From NCBI GenBank assembly GCA_009733575.1, contig ML769633.1, forward strand, positions 36,714 through 100,713: DNA of 64,000 bases, written 5' to 3'. A program made the translations under genes and the position numbers. The notes beneath the pieces were generated by a model, which had not been told where the DNA came from, did no database searches, and worked only from the letters and a program-made list of their open reading frames with translations. Positions 1-10,483 of this stretch are shown here, piece after piece (the first letter of the stretch is position 1; each line of letters begins with the position of its first letter). The DNA comes from Gymnopus androsaceus JB14. Lineage: Eukaryota; Basidiomycota; Agaricomycetes; Agaricales; Omphalotaceae.

Positions 1-61
1 ATTTGATGTCCTCTGAAAATATTGCGAGCAGTCAGGGACCCATCAGCCAAACTGCTCTCCT

Positions 62-733
62 TTGACATCACCTTCCACTACTCCTGAGCTAACAACTCAA
101 TGCCATGAAAAGACAAACACAATCCTTGAACAAAGCCACAGTCTCTTGCACTCTCCTCCTTCCAGTCCTGGTGCCCTTATTGATGTACTCGCGGATGTCA
201 CCAATGAGGTTGAGCACTTACGAGCCCCTGTTGGCATTCAAAATGGCCATATCCGTGAGCTACAGAAAACCGAGGTTGGATGGAAAAAGAAAGGTGACCA
301 GTGTCGGGCTCCTGGGCAGGCATGAGTCTTTAGCCAGGAAGAGTTGAATCAGATGTGGGAACAATGGGACCATCAAGATGCGGAAAAGGCCACTAGTTGT
401 GGGCATGGCAGGGGTAGGCCTAGGGGTCATGGCTGAGGCAGTCATGGCAGTGGCAGGGGATGTGGACAGGGTTGCGGGAGGGGCCATGGGATGGGTCATC
501 ATCAACTTGTTGAGGGTTCAGGCAGCAAGAGGAGTGACAGTGAATTGCCAGATGAGGTCATAGATTTGTTTGATGGAGAGGTTCCAATGATAGTGGAAGA
601 TGAAGATGAAAATGCACCAGGAACAGATTCAGAGGGGACGGAGGAGGAGGAGGAGGAGGGGAAAAGTGGACAGAAACATCCTCCCTCCTCCCCGAAGTAC
701 AATACCCGGTCTCATAAGCATTGCAAGACGTGA
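62..733 (+). pseudogene. Broken ORF, Gly/Arg-rich middle and acidic tail, family not recognised
   Basis: One reading frame runs from an ATG at 62 to a stop at 731-733 and is interrupted only by two TGA codons at 323-325 and 434-436. Both would be CGA (Arg) after a single C-to-T change, which fits the Arg/Gly context of the second (RGRPRGHG before it, GSHGSGRG after it). The N-terminal 85 residues look helical (ALIDVLADVTNEVEHLRAP), the middle is Gly/His/Arg-rich like an RGG nucleic-acid-binding segment, and the tail is acidic (DEDENAPGTDSEGTEEEEEE) followed by a basic end. I do not recognise the family. Its position next to nested transposons and its decayed state suggest a transposon-borne accessory or gag-like gene, but that is inference. 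Confidence 0.5.
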
Positions 734-1383
734 GGGCACTCATTTGTGAGTTATCAAGCTGGTTGGTTGTGCTAGAGTCCCACATTTGTCAATTTTTTGA
801 GGTTGTTGCTGATATTTTATTTTTTGGACTAGAACATGTTACATACCTATCTTGAATGCATCATAGCAATAATGTAGATATACAGTAGATCTTATATAAA
901 AAAACCGAAGCTTGAAAGTTGTTCTACGTGCCTCAAAAAGTAAATCTTTTGCATCCGGGCATCTTTTGCTTCCGGGTTTGCGTTTGTACAATTTATGAAG
1001 TTGAAGTGATTTGGCTCAAAGTACAATGTTATGCGAACATGTTGGAGTTGAAAAAGTCAACACATTCAATTGCAATCAAAATAGGTCAATCAAGAGTCAG
1101 AATATTTTGGTGAATTCTGATGCCATAGAAATTGGCAAGAAAGCTATGTCAGTTGTTGCCCAGACATTTGAGGACAATATCAAAGAATGCGCAACACTGT
1201 GGGTTGCAGCTCAGCTTCATGTGCTGGGCTTATGATTCACCTGGGCACACTGTATGTCCAGTGAGCTATGAGCTCTGGTGCAATGAGTGGTTCAATGATT
1301 CTTGAAACTTTTGCCTACCACTCCAAACTCACCAGAATAGGTGGCTACCAAACTACCTTGGATCTTCAAACTCCACTACCTTA
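734..1383. other. AT-rich spacer with no gene seen
   Basis: Only short ORFs without recognisable motifs. The segment lies between the broken ORF and the first inverted-repeat element. I see no TIR pair or LTR ends here. Confidence 0.5.
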
Positions 1384-2923
1384 CATCAGCAAAACCTGGG
1401 CATTGGCTATAGAGGTTATAGCAACTTATAAAAGATGATAGCAGCCATAGTTCTTTAGAGAACTATGATATGCTATGGCTTTCTATCACTCCACAGGATT
1501 GAGTAGATTGAGGCTGGAATTATCATAGGAAAATAGTCTGTAAATAATAAAATTTTCTACCACAAATTTCCATTGAAAAAGAAATCCTGCCTGAAAAATA
1601 AATCAAAAAAGACCATTTTTTCATGGTCTTTTCCATGTGTAAAAGGTGTTGTAAGCTTTGTTCTTTCCCGATTGAAATCTTTGTTTTATTCCACCATCAA
1701 CATGTGGTACTCAGTTACCACCAGTTACTGCCAGTTGCTGCTCTGCACTGATAGTATTGGATATTAGTCAGCAGAGTGGCAGAAAGAGCTTTGTCATCAT
1801 TTATAGCGCTTAACTTCATCTTCTCAATGCACTCAGAAGCAGATAAATGCTGTTCTCCTGTGTTTTATCTTAGAAACAGATCCCTGGTTCTCTGAGAGCC
1901 ATTTTATAAGTATCAAATATTGCATGTGATGGTTGTAAGCACTTAAAATCAGCTTGCCCAAGCCAAATTAAAGCTGCTAATGTGTTGCCAAAACTGTACC
2001 ATAGCCTCAGATATGGTACATTCAAGCTCATGTGGACCATATGCTTATTCCTCTACCTTGAGTAAAGCTTAGGTATAGAGCCCTGAAATTCTGAGAGCCA
2101 TTTCAACTGAATGATTACCATGAGAACATGCTATTAATCTCTTGTTTTGCTTTCCAAAGGAGTATTTCACTTAATTATACTAGAAAAATGTATCAATGTA
2201 CCCTTAAAACTGGGCTAACCTCGAAAAGTCACAAGTGTGCTTGGTCAAAAATGCTATACTCAAAAAAGCGCACTACTCAAAACTACATGGCACTTTGAAA
2301 AGCATGAGACTTGAGTAGAACATTGTGATTAATTTTTGTACACATTGAAGAGTATAAATACTGCCACTGTGCTGCTCCAGAACTAAGCCCCAAGCATGCT
2401 GAGAAGAAGTTAAGCACTTTTAATGATGACAAAGCTCTTCCTGTGACTCTGCTGACTAATATCTGGTGCCATCAGTGCAGGGCAAGGGGTATGCAGAAAT
2501 TTAGGCACCCATATCATGGGGGAAGGGAGGGGAGGTGAGACCTTAGAGTTTTTTAGTACTTATGGTTGTGTTTCTGGGTTGGAGTTGTGGTTTGCATGAT
2601 TTTAGACAAATTTCAAAGCCAGAGGCCATAAGCTGCGGTATGTATGTACAAGATGGCACTGCCACTTGAATGTTTCGATGCTTGATTTTTCTTCCATTGA
2701 CTTGCTATTAATAAATTGATGACAGACCTATTTAAACATCACTGACTGACAGTGAAGAAGCAAAAGGTATGGTCTAAACAGCTATAGGGAGATTTTAAAG
2801 GTCAATAAGATACTCAGAACCCCTCTGGATTTGATGCGAAAAGTACTTTGTACTGCAAGCCCTGCAACAAGAATATCAATGTGAGTTTTGGTTGAGAGGG
2901 CAACTGGAACCAAAATCTTAACA

Positions 2924-3185
2924 GTAAGGATCCTCATGAGTCCCGGTCACAGCCAGGTACCTGATTCAAGAACAAATAACCAAACACATTGATATATGCT
3001 TTCAATATATCAGGGAAACAGTTGAAATGAGAGCAGTTGAAATATTTCATGTTCACATGGAAGATAACATTGCAGACATTCTGACAAAGAAGATTGCAAC
3101 TGTTAAATTTACAAAGTTCAAGGATCTTCTTGGCACTCACTTGGAGTAAGGATCCTCACGAGTCCCGGTCACAGCCAGGTACCTG
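2924..3185. repeat. Pair of 40-bp direct repeats flanking a Copia fragment
   Basis: The 40-bp unit beginning GTAAGGATCCTCA and ending CAGCCAGGTACCTG occurs at 2924-2963 and 3146-3185 with a single difference (T or C). The two copies bracket the Copia RNase H remnant, and the second copy overlaps its stop codon. They could be the remains of a tandem duplication or of a template switch. GGTACC-rich palindromic sequence continues to 3265 and recurs at 5770-5960. Confidence 0.7.
2970..3149 (+). pseudogene. C-terminal end of a Ty1/Copia RNase H (fragment)
   Basis: A 59-residue reading frame ending in TAA contains the order of motifs found at the very end of Copia polyproteins: TKHIDI, then a YIRE..E segment, then VHMEDNIADILTK and finally KFxKFKDLLG. 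In intact elements this lies in the RNase H domain just before the 3' LTR. Everything upstream (gag, protease, integrase, RT) is missing and no LTR follows; instead both sides are the 40-bp direct repeats. This is a relic captured inside the CACTA-like element. Identification is by motif only, but the HID and ADILTK signatures are distinctive. Confidence 0.75.
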
Positions 3186-3319
3186 CGGGTCCCGGTACCG
3201 GTTTCCCACGGGTCACCCCCGGTCACAGGTCAGAAGTTTTATTTTTTATACTGACCCACAGGTACCAGTTGACCTGCACTCAGAAAAATTAAAATTTATA
3301 AAAGTTAATATTGATCAAA

Positions 3320-3410
3320 GATGCTACCATCGAGATTTGAACTCAGGCGGTGAGTAAATATTCACGCACTGAACCAACTCACGCACTAAACCAACTCAGC
3401 TATCAGACTT
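3320..3410 (-). repeat. tRNA-derived, SINE-like sequence with A and B boxes
   Basis: Read on the minus strand, an A-box-like TAGCTGAGTTGG (3391-3402) is followed by a partial duplicate of itself and then a B-box-like GAGTTCAAATCTCG (3331-3344). The order and spacing fit an RNA polymerase III internal promoter. The T stem and acceptor do not pair well, so this is not a functional tRNA gene. It is best read as a tRNA-derived SINE or tRNA pseudogene. Confidence 0.5.
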
Positions 3411-3524
3411 ATTATAGCCTGGCTCATACTTAGTATATATCATAAGCTTTCATCAGTTGTAGATAGATAAGTCCATAGTGCGAGGAAGACAACAAAATGG
3501 ATGAGTACATAGGCTGTAGAAGTA

Positions 3525-5600
3525 CTACTCGGGATCTGTATTTGCCTGACTCAAGTTACTCAATAACTCTTTACACCTCAGCGATTCCACATGGGCCATG
3601 CAACGGATGGGCTGAAACTTTGAAAGGTCAATTAGTATGATGGCGGCGAAAGTGCAAGAAATAATATGCACATCTTCCCAGAAGCTCCCAGCTGGCAACT
3701 CATTCTCCAAAAGTAAAATTTGAGTGTCACCAATGTCCACCCAAGGCTGACTCAGTATGTTCCGCTCAGAGAAATTTACTTTGATAGGTACTAACTAGAA
3801 CGAATACATTAGAACAACCATGAAAGAGGGAGAACGCAACTACACACCTTAAAATCGAATGATTTTGCAACCTCTTTGATGTACCCAATAAACTTAAGTT
3901 GGGAGCTGTGAAATGGCAGCTCTGCAAAGTTCATGACCAAGTCAGACATCTGTAAGTAGGCAACGTCAGTTACTATATGGCGAACGGAGAACAATGACGC
4001 ACCAAGTACCAATAAGCAAAAGTGACGCAAAATGGAAAAAGAGTGAAACACCAAGCCAATTTTCATATAAACACAAAGAAACCCAAGATACTGGATCTAG
4101 GGTAGCCCCGCCGCTAGCGGCACCTAGCCTGACATTTGGTGCTGACCAGCTAACACAACACGGAGGAAGATGAGGCAGTGAGAAAAACTTTGGGAATGTC
4201 CTGAGGATGCTCACGCAGCCAAAAACGAGATATACTACAAAAAACAATACTCAAAAGTTGCGAGTAAAACATAAGTAAGATGTTCGATGCATGCAAAAAA
4301 AAGTTCAATGCCAAGATCAAACCAACCATTGGAGCCAAAAACTGCCTGCACCAGGTCAGTGATGTAATTGGAAGGGTAGGAAACGAACAACAACAGGTGG
4401 AGAAAGTACATATCATCAAGCAACAGGATTGGCAACATGCAGTATGCTTGGGGGTTGTTGAAAGCATTTCAAAAAGGTGCGGATGTAATATGATGCTAAA
4501 ACCTCCTCAACTGCCCATACAGCAGCCTGGTTGGTCTCTGCAGGGAACAGCTGGTGAAGTTCAGCTGGTTTTGGCCCCGGCCATGCTTGAACCAAGTTGA
4601 ACAGTGCTTTGACAAAAGGAATACGGGTGGAAGGAGTGTTACATGTCGAGAAGCCCGGATGCTTGTATTGGGGTTGATAAGCTTGCCCTGGCCAACATCA
4701 ATGAACCATCCTCTCCCACTCAAACCAAACCTCCAGTGCCATTGCTGCTTGCTCATCATCCCCTTGAGGTTCTGGCACCATCCTACACTCAATGTGGAGC
4801 ATATCCAGACGGAACTTGATCTCGTAAAGCTCCCGACAATTTCCCACACAAGTTCAATGTCCAGCTGCCCAGAGCTGTTAAGTTGAATCATGACACCATT
4901 CCACAAGTCAGGGGCAGCGGTGAGGTTTGTCTCATCAAGTGAAATCCCAGTCAATGTTGAGTCCCTGATCAAAGCTCGAAGCTTTTCCATCATCTGCGAC
5001 CAACATTTGGTGTGCACGGCACCATGACCCTCAGCCGCCTCCAGCATTGCCCTCCAGTCCTTGTTGCTGTATAACGGTGCATCAGGCATGCTCAGCCTTC
5101 AGAGGAACACCGGATCCAGATGAAGCCACATCATGATGATTTCAGGCTTTAGCTTGTTATTCAACGTGAGGAAAAGGAAAGGATCCGGTAATGGGTGCCC
5201 AAGCAGAGCATGACTGGTGTCACACTGTAGCTCCTGAAGCTGAACGCAGGGCCCATCCCACCAGGTCAAGCGGGATGGAAAGGCTTCATGAGTGATACCC
5301 AAAAATTGGTTCCGTTCTTGAGACTCGGATGACCGACCTAAGTATAAAGTTATTAACATGTACATACAATGTAAACAATAACATACCTTGATTAGCCTTC
5401 TTTCTGGGCTGAGGGCGAGACACCCACTCACGGCTCATAACATCCAGCTGTTCCAACGCGGCTGACGGATTAGAGCTCAAAGATTTTGCATGAGGTTGAG
5501 CACCACCGAAAGAAGACACATTCTTTGAGACATTGCGTTGTCTGATGGTTTTGCAATCTTGGTTCTTGGAGGGACTTGTTCCTGAGGACAAAGTTATGGA
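3525..5600 (-). pseudogene. Decayed multi-exon gene carried by the CACTA-like element, family unknown
   Basis: Minus-strand coding with introns. An exon ending in RPQPRKKANQ is followed by a GTATGT...TTAG intron (about 5340-5385). The next exon (EAFPSRLTWWDGPC...PEIIMMWLHLDPVFL) runs into a TGA at 5099-5101, then continues in the same frame as RLSMPDAPLYSNKDWRAML and TGISLDETNLTAAPDLWNG. The TGA would be CGA (Arg) before a C-to-T change. A one-base slip near 4815 moves the frame to a segment including PKPAELHQLFPAETNQAAVW and ASYYIRTFLKCFQ. Further coding-like pieces with splice signals lie at 3525-4470. I do not recognise the family. Consistent amino-acid composition across frames and splice sites argues for a real former gene, either captured by or belonging to the element. 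Confidence 0.5.
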
Positions 5601-5714
5601 GATGTTCCGGGATTTGAGGAGTAGGTGTGGGGCTGCTGCGATTGATAATGAGGATGAGGATGATGATAGGCTACAGCTTTTCTTTTTTTGTAACTTTATT
5701 AATGTATGATATGA

Positions 5715-5965
5715 CTTGTATAAATTTTTATTTACTTTAGTATGTGTACACTGCAGGACTAACTTAGACAGGTACCTGCAGGTATACCTGTGGGTACCTG
5801 TGTTGACCTGCGATGCAGGTACCTGTGGGTTTGACCTGTGCGAGTCCTGGTCATACTCAACCTGGCTCCCACAGGTTTTAACCAGTCACAGGTCAGGGTA
5901 TTTCCACCCCAGGTACCTGCAGTACGGATCCCGGTATACCAGGATCCGGACTGGGGAAGAACCTT
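5715..5965. repeat. GGTACCTG-rich palindromic block
   Basis: Repeated CAGGTACCTG and ACCTGTGGG motifs, many self-complementary, resembling the block at 3165-3265 in the same element. They may be inverted termini of a nested element, but I could not define exact ends. Confidence 0.4.
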
Positions 5966-7280
5966 ACAAGTTAACAGTAAAAATCACTCAAGTCCTGGAT
6001 GCAATTCAAAGGTAAGTTGAGGTATTTATCCTGTGCAATCAATTTCTAAACTTGCCTTAGTATCATCTACCTTGTCAAGGCCTTCTAGATATGCCAACAA
6101 CCAATTGGTTCTGCAATGAAGAGTGCCAAAGAAATGCTACAGGAAGAAGTGGTATATAAATAAGCAGGGGAGAATACAAAAGAGATAGTAACCTTACATT
6201 ATTTCACTGTATCAATGCACTAATCTAGAAGAGACCAAGAGGTGCAAAGGAGCAAGAGATTGGAGAGAGAAATAGTCAGTGGGCACTGGAATAGAAATGG
6301 ACTGTGCAAAACACCCTGTGACTGAGAGAAATACCTTCTGCTTTAGGAAAGGGGGGAGGCCCGGGGAGGGTCTCCAAAGGCTTAAGGTCGGAAACCAGCA
6401 TGATATACAAAATTTGAAATCTGCATACCTCTTGGTGCAGGGCAGTAACTGGGTACCACATGTCGATGGTGGAATAAAACAAAGGTTCCAATCGGGAAAG
6501 AACAAAGCTTACAAGACCTTTTACACATGGAAAAGACCATGGAAAAGAGGGTACTTTTCTCTTTATTTCTCAGGTGGCATTTTGATTGTTTTTCAATGGA
6601 AATTTGTGGTGGAAAACTTTATTATTTACAAACTATTTTCCTAAAGTAATTCCAGCCTCCATTTATTCAATCCTGTAGAGTGCATGAGCTGCCATGAGCT
6701 CCTGTGAGATTGCCGAACATTTGAGCCAACTGTTCACTCATTTTGGCATCTTGACAGCTGTCTTTCTCTCCTGCCAGCACTCTATGTTGCAACTTCCCCA
6801 AGTCACATTTTTTAAGTTGATTCTGACTCACCTTAGTTTGAAAGTTCTCAGTAAGTTTCATTCAAGTTTTCAACTTTGTTTGGATGTCTCAAATTTTTGC
6901 AGACATTTAATTCTAACCATCATCACTAGTTACAGTAAACACCAATATTTGTTATACTGCGTAGTTCTAGTTTCACTACAGTATTGTTCTAAGTACTAGT
7001 ACTACAAACAATACAATGATTTCATTATGGTTATTTTGGTTGCATTCAGTCTCGCAAGTGAGGGAAATGTTTCAAAGGATCAATACTGTATATTTAGTTT
7101 TGAATTGAACTCTGAGATGTCCTGACAGGTGACGTTTCCATCAAATTCATAGCAATCCGTAGTAATCCATAGCATACCCCAGCTCTCCACAAATGGTACC
7201 CTTGCTACAGGTTCTATAAGTGCTATGAGTGCTGTGGAGAACTCCACAGTTCTCTACAGCACACCCAGGTTTTGCTGGTG

Positions 7281-7454
7281 TATTGCTATCTTAGCCTTAC
7301 CAAGTTAAGTTATTTTACCTTACTACTTTTTTCTACCTTAAGCCATAAATCACATGGTAGATTACCCATAGGAGCTACTCAATGTGCTATTGAAAGACAC
7401 TCCTAGACTCTGTTCATGTAATGACTCCTACATCAAGTCCCTTTTTGAGGGTCT
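7281..7454. other. Short AT-rich spacer
   Basis: No gene or clear repeat boundary seen before the hairpin cluster. Confidence 0.4.
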
Positions 7455-8033
7455 GGCAGTGCCAAATTGTAATTTGGATGGTGAGTCTTTACCACCATCC
7501 AAACATTTGTTGATGGCGTAACTTGGGCGTAACCATTGATATTAAATTCAATTCCCTGGTCAGGGAATTGTGAATCTCCAATTCCTTGGAGATTTTGTTC
7601 ATGGAGTTGCTGGACAGAAACTCAGTCCATTCAGTCCCTTTTCAAGGCCCTGGCTGTGCCAAAATGTGAATTTACAGTGGTGCTGTGTACCACTGTCAAT
7701 TTGGAAGGCATGACCTTCTGAGGGGTGAACCTCACCTCTTGAATCAATCCAGGGTTTGGATCGACGCAAGGGGGAGGAGTGGGAGCAGGAAGAGGAACTG
7801 GAGGGGGAGGTGAGGACATGTGAGGTGTCAGAGATTCAGCCGGCAGCAAAATTTGACCTTCAGTCTTAAATAGGGTCCAAGCTCATTTGTGCCAGTGTGT
7901 GTGCTGGCACCAGTGACATGGCAACCACCACTGTAAAGAGATTCACCAAAGTGAATCTCTTTTGAGGGAACAGCGATGTTATTGACGTCATTGTTGTTGG
8001 AATTGCTGTAGCAATTCCAATAATGGTTATTGG
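7455..8033. repeat. Cluster of about eleven perfect small stem-loops
   Basis: Perfect short inverted repeats follow one another: CCAAATT/AATTTGG (7462-7477), GGATGGT/ACCATCC (7476-7500), CAATTCCCT/AGGGAATTG (7549-7570), AATCTCCAA/TTGGAGATT (7573-7594), ACAGTGGT/ACCACTGT (7674-7696), GAAGG/CCTTC (7703-7717), TGAGG/CCTCA (7719-7734), GTGCCAG/CTGGCAC (7889-7910), a 12-bp stem at 7935-7962, GGAATTGC/GCAATTCC (7999-8018) and CCAATAA/TTATTGG (8017-8033). Loops are 2-11 nt. Two sub-blocks (about 7437-7500 and 7636-7700) are diverged duplicates whose stems differ but stay paired. A Pro-rich minus-strand frame overlaps but I see no family. Confidence 0.75.
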
Positions 8034-8608
8034 CAATGTTTACAACTGAGTCATTGTAACAATTTGGCATCTCGTGGGTTTGCTGAACAGAGTACACAGG
8101 TACTCAAAAAAGTCTAATGACCCCTAGGTAGTTCAGAGCCTTAGTATCACACACATAAGTACTAATGCATTTATTCAGTGCATTACTCGCGAGGTGATGG
8201 TAAAAGCTAAGGTTATCTAATATATGACAGGCACAGGAATGCGCTGCTGCCTGTAAAGATTGAGTTCCTGCCGATTAGGGTTTGGGGACATTACAGTTCC
8301 AGTGTATGGGGCATGATTTTCAGCAGATGACTACTGCCAGTAAGCAGATAGAAATTTCTGTCCTTCATTTTTACATATTTGTCAGTCTGTGAACCTGTGT
8401 AAGATACTAGAATGGACTGGAAATGTTTGATTCAAGTCAGATGAGGCTTCATTGACACAGTAGTAGACCTTAGATTGTACATAATTCATCGGTCTAGTCT
8501 CAACAACAGTGTGAAATTAGCCAGCAATTAGCATGAGTGGCAGCTGTCAATGTACTGGAGGATGGCCTGGAGCCCATTATGCACAGCTTCAGATATGTCT
8601 TGCCCATT
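8034..8608. other. Spacer, no gene seen
   Basis: AT-rich sequence between the hairpin cluster and the solo LTR. No ORF with recognisable motifs and no terminal repeats found. Confidence 0.4.
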
Positions 8609-8613
8609 ACTTA

Positions 8614-9674
8614 TGTCAGGCCTTGGCTCATATCCAGACACTCCCTGCACCCGCTATCCACCCACTGATGTTTCCCATGCTTCCTAACTGTCTGCGGATA
8701 CTTCCCGCACTCATTACCTAAATTGCGGGTGCTTTCCATGCTTATTTACCATTTATCCTGCCTGCCGGGCACTTTCTACATGTGATTACCACTTATCCCG
8801 CCTCCCAGGTGCCTCCCGCACTTGATAACCATCCATCAGGCCCTCCCGACGACTTACACACAGCCACCCTACAGTATATAAGTAGACACTCCGAGTCCAT
8901 GTACCCTAGTCTGTTATTACCATTGTTACTGAATCGATCCCATTTTGCTTCTGTCTCTGTCTCTGTCTCTCTGTTTCTGTCTGTTCTAACCAGTTGTGCC
9001 TTCCAAGCTCTGTTCGAAGGCTCACTGTCATCTGCATCAACTGCGAGGCTCTGTCCGTAGATACCAAATCTACATCCAGAGCTCACTGTCTTCTATCTCT
9101 GTTTACAACTTTACAACCAAAGCTCCCTGGGAGCTTCCTATTTGGGTTTTGCTACCTCTAGAACCTCTGGCACCATCCGCTTTCACTCAATTCCTTCCAC
9201 TCCCACGCTATTTCCATCCGCTTTCACCCTATTCCATCCACTCCCACGCCATTTCTGTCCGCTTTTGCGCTATTCCGTCCGCTCCCACGCTATTTCCGCC
9301 CAATTTCACCTCATTCCACCCGCTCCCACGCTATTTCCGTCCGCATTTGCTGTATTCCACCCGCATTATCCATATTTGGACTTATTACACCTTTTTGGAC
9401 CACCCCTTCATCCATATTCCATCCGCTTCCCTTCATTTCTGGTCATTGGACCACGATACCACCTGCTTCCTCCTGATTACATCATCAGGTGGCCCATACT
9501 TTGTTCCTTGCACCTCTGAGGCTTGTACTGTTCCATACAACACTCATACTACTGTCCAGACCCACCTTATGGCACGGTTACCCTGGGTGGTCGCATTTGG
9601 TCTCCACCTACATCTGGGTGCGAGACATTTGGGATACATTGGTTTGAGATCTGTTTCGTGCACCGGGTCTCACA
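8614..9674 (+). mobile_element. Solo LTR with perfect 5-bp target duplication ACTTA
   Basis: Begins TGTCAGGCC and ends GGGTCTCACA, with ACTTA at 8609-8613 and again at 9675-9679. A TATA-like CAGTATATAAG lies at about 8872. The middle holds a CTGTCT microsatellite (8942-8975) and a degenerate minisatellite of about 20-40 bp built on CCGCTCCCACGCTATTTC-like units (about 9175-9365). A second copy in the opposite orientation lies at 56557-57640. There is no internal retroelement sequence beside it, so it is the product of LTR-LTR recombination. The long open frames across it reflect this repeat, not a gene. Confidence 0.9.
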
Positions 9675-9679
9675 ACTTA

Positions 9680-10474
9680 CAAGTGCATATTTAATGTATT
9701 TTGACATGGGAAATTGTATTTAAGTTTGAATAAGGTAGTGGAGTTTTAAATAAAGTAGCAGACTTTGAAATTTCAAGGTAGCTTATTGCATAGCTTATCA
9801 CAAACTTATTGCCTCTTCCATCGTTATTTCAACACTACTATGCTCTGCTTAACGACTTTAGGGCTTCATCAAGCCTTTAAAAGCATTGATGGACATATGA
9901 GAGGTGTTATTTCAAGATACTTCCTAAATTTTGATTAAAAATAAAAATAAAAAGTTGTACAAGGCTGCACAATAACCACAGTAGTCAAGGTCCTGTGAAA
10001 GACTGCGGATTTGGTGCACAATATCTACATGCTATTTAGATGTTGAAGCATTGGTAAACATACTGTGTGCAATATTTAGACCAAACTTTTGCTTGCTAGC
10101 AAATATTTTCTGGGCTTGCAAGTCATGTAAATATAATGCAAGTAAGCAATGACAAAGTGTTCTGTACTCTCAGAGAAATTTTATATTTGTTGGATTTACT
10201 GTTTTGCAGTATCAAGCTCGGAATCTTCATTGGACCTTTGTCATGGAATGACCCTTATTCATATGTACAAGAGCTGTGTTTGTGGAGGCTCATCAATGCA
10301 TTTCCTCTTTCTTCCCATTACCATGTAGAGAACAACTAGAATTTATTAATGGTTTCCACCTGTTTCAACAATCTGGTATACATCATAAATGTTTAGTTAT
10401 TCCAACAATGTTATGACCACAACTTGAAACTTCCTGTAACCATAATCTGGTTCTTGGGAACTTGTCACTTGGCC
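9680..10474. other. AT-rich spacer, no gene seen
   Basis: Only short ORFs lacking motifs; no LTR or TIR boundary found between the solo LTR and the Mutator-like element. Confidence 0.45.
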
Positions 10475-10483
10475 AATTTGTAA

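Larger units (their letters stand above)
1487..6682. mobile_element. CACTA-like long-TIR element, 5.2 kb, no transposase seen
   Basis: Termini are CACTCCACAGGATTGA at the left and its inverted copy with one change (CACTCTACAGGATTGA) at the right. The inverted similarity continues about 250 bp inward (1487-1760 against 6430-6682). Flanking triplets are TAT and CAT, a plausible mutated 3-bp duplication. The same terminal motif, CACTCC(G/A)CAGGAT, ends the element at 32323-35792, where the 3-bp duplication is exact. CACT-initial TIRs with 3-bp duplications are characteristic of the CACTA/EnSpm superfamily. The cargo is a Copia fragment, a tRNA-like sequence and a decayed multi-exon gene; I see no DDE transposase, so it would be non-autonomous. 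Confidence 0.65.
1384..7280. mobile_element. Inverted-repeat element, CATCAGCAAAACCTG family, split by a larger insertion
   Basis: The left end reads CATCAGCAAAACCTGGG (1384-1400). The inverted partner at 7264-7280 differs at one position (CACCAGC). Without the 5.2 kb element nested at 1487-6682, the host element would be about 700 bp. Related termini occur at 55489-55763 and, more distantly, at 27845-28249. Flanks are TA on both sides, which may be a 2-bp duplication. Interior sequence is rich in small hairpins, for example AGCCATAG with CTATGGCT around 1444-1478. No coding capacity of its own. Confidence 0.5.

Noticed and set aside
3320..3410. Functional tRNA gene
   Set aside because: A and B boxes exist but acceptor and T stems do not pair and the A box is partly duplicated.
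4150..4467. Membrane protein from a hydrophobic minus-strand frame
   Set aside because: Frame choice is uncertain in a decayed multi-exon gene; hydrophobicity is not enough to call a membrane protein.
8996..9694. 232-aa open frame rich in Pro, Ser and His
   Set aside because: Lies inside the solo LTR and is produced by the minisatellite; the inverted LTR copy gives similar overlapping frames on the other strand.
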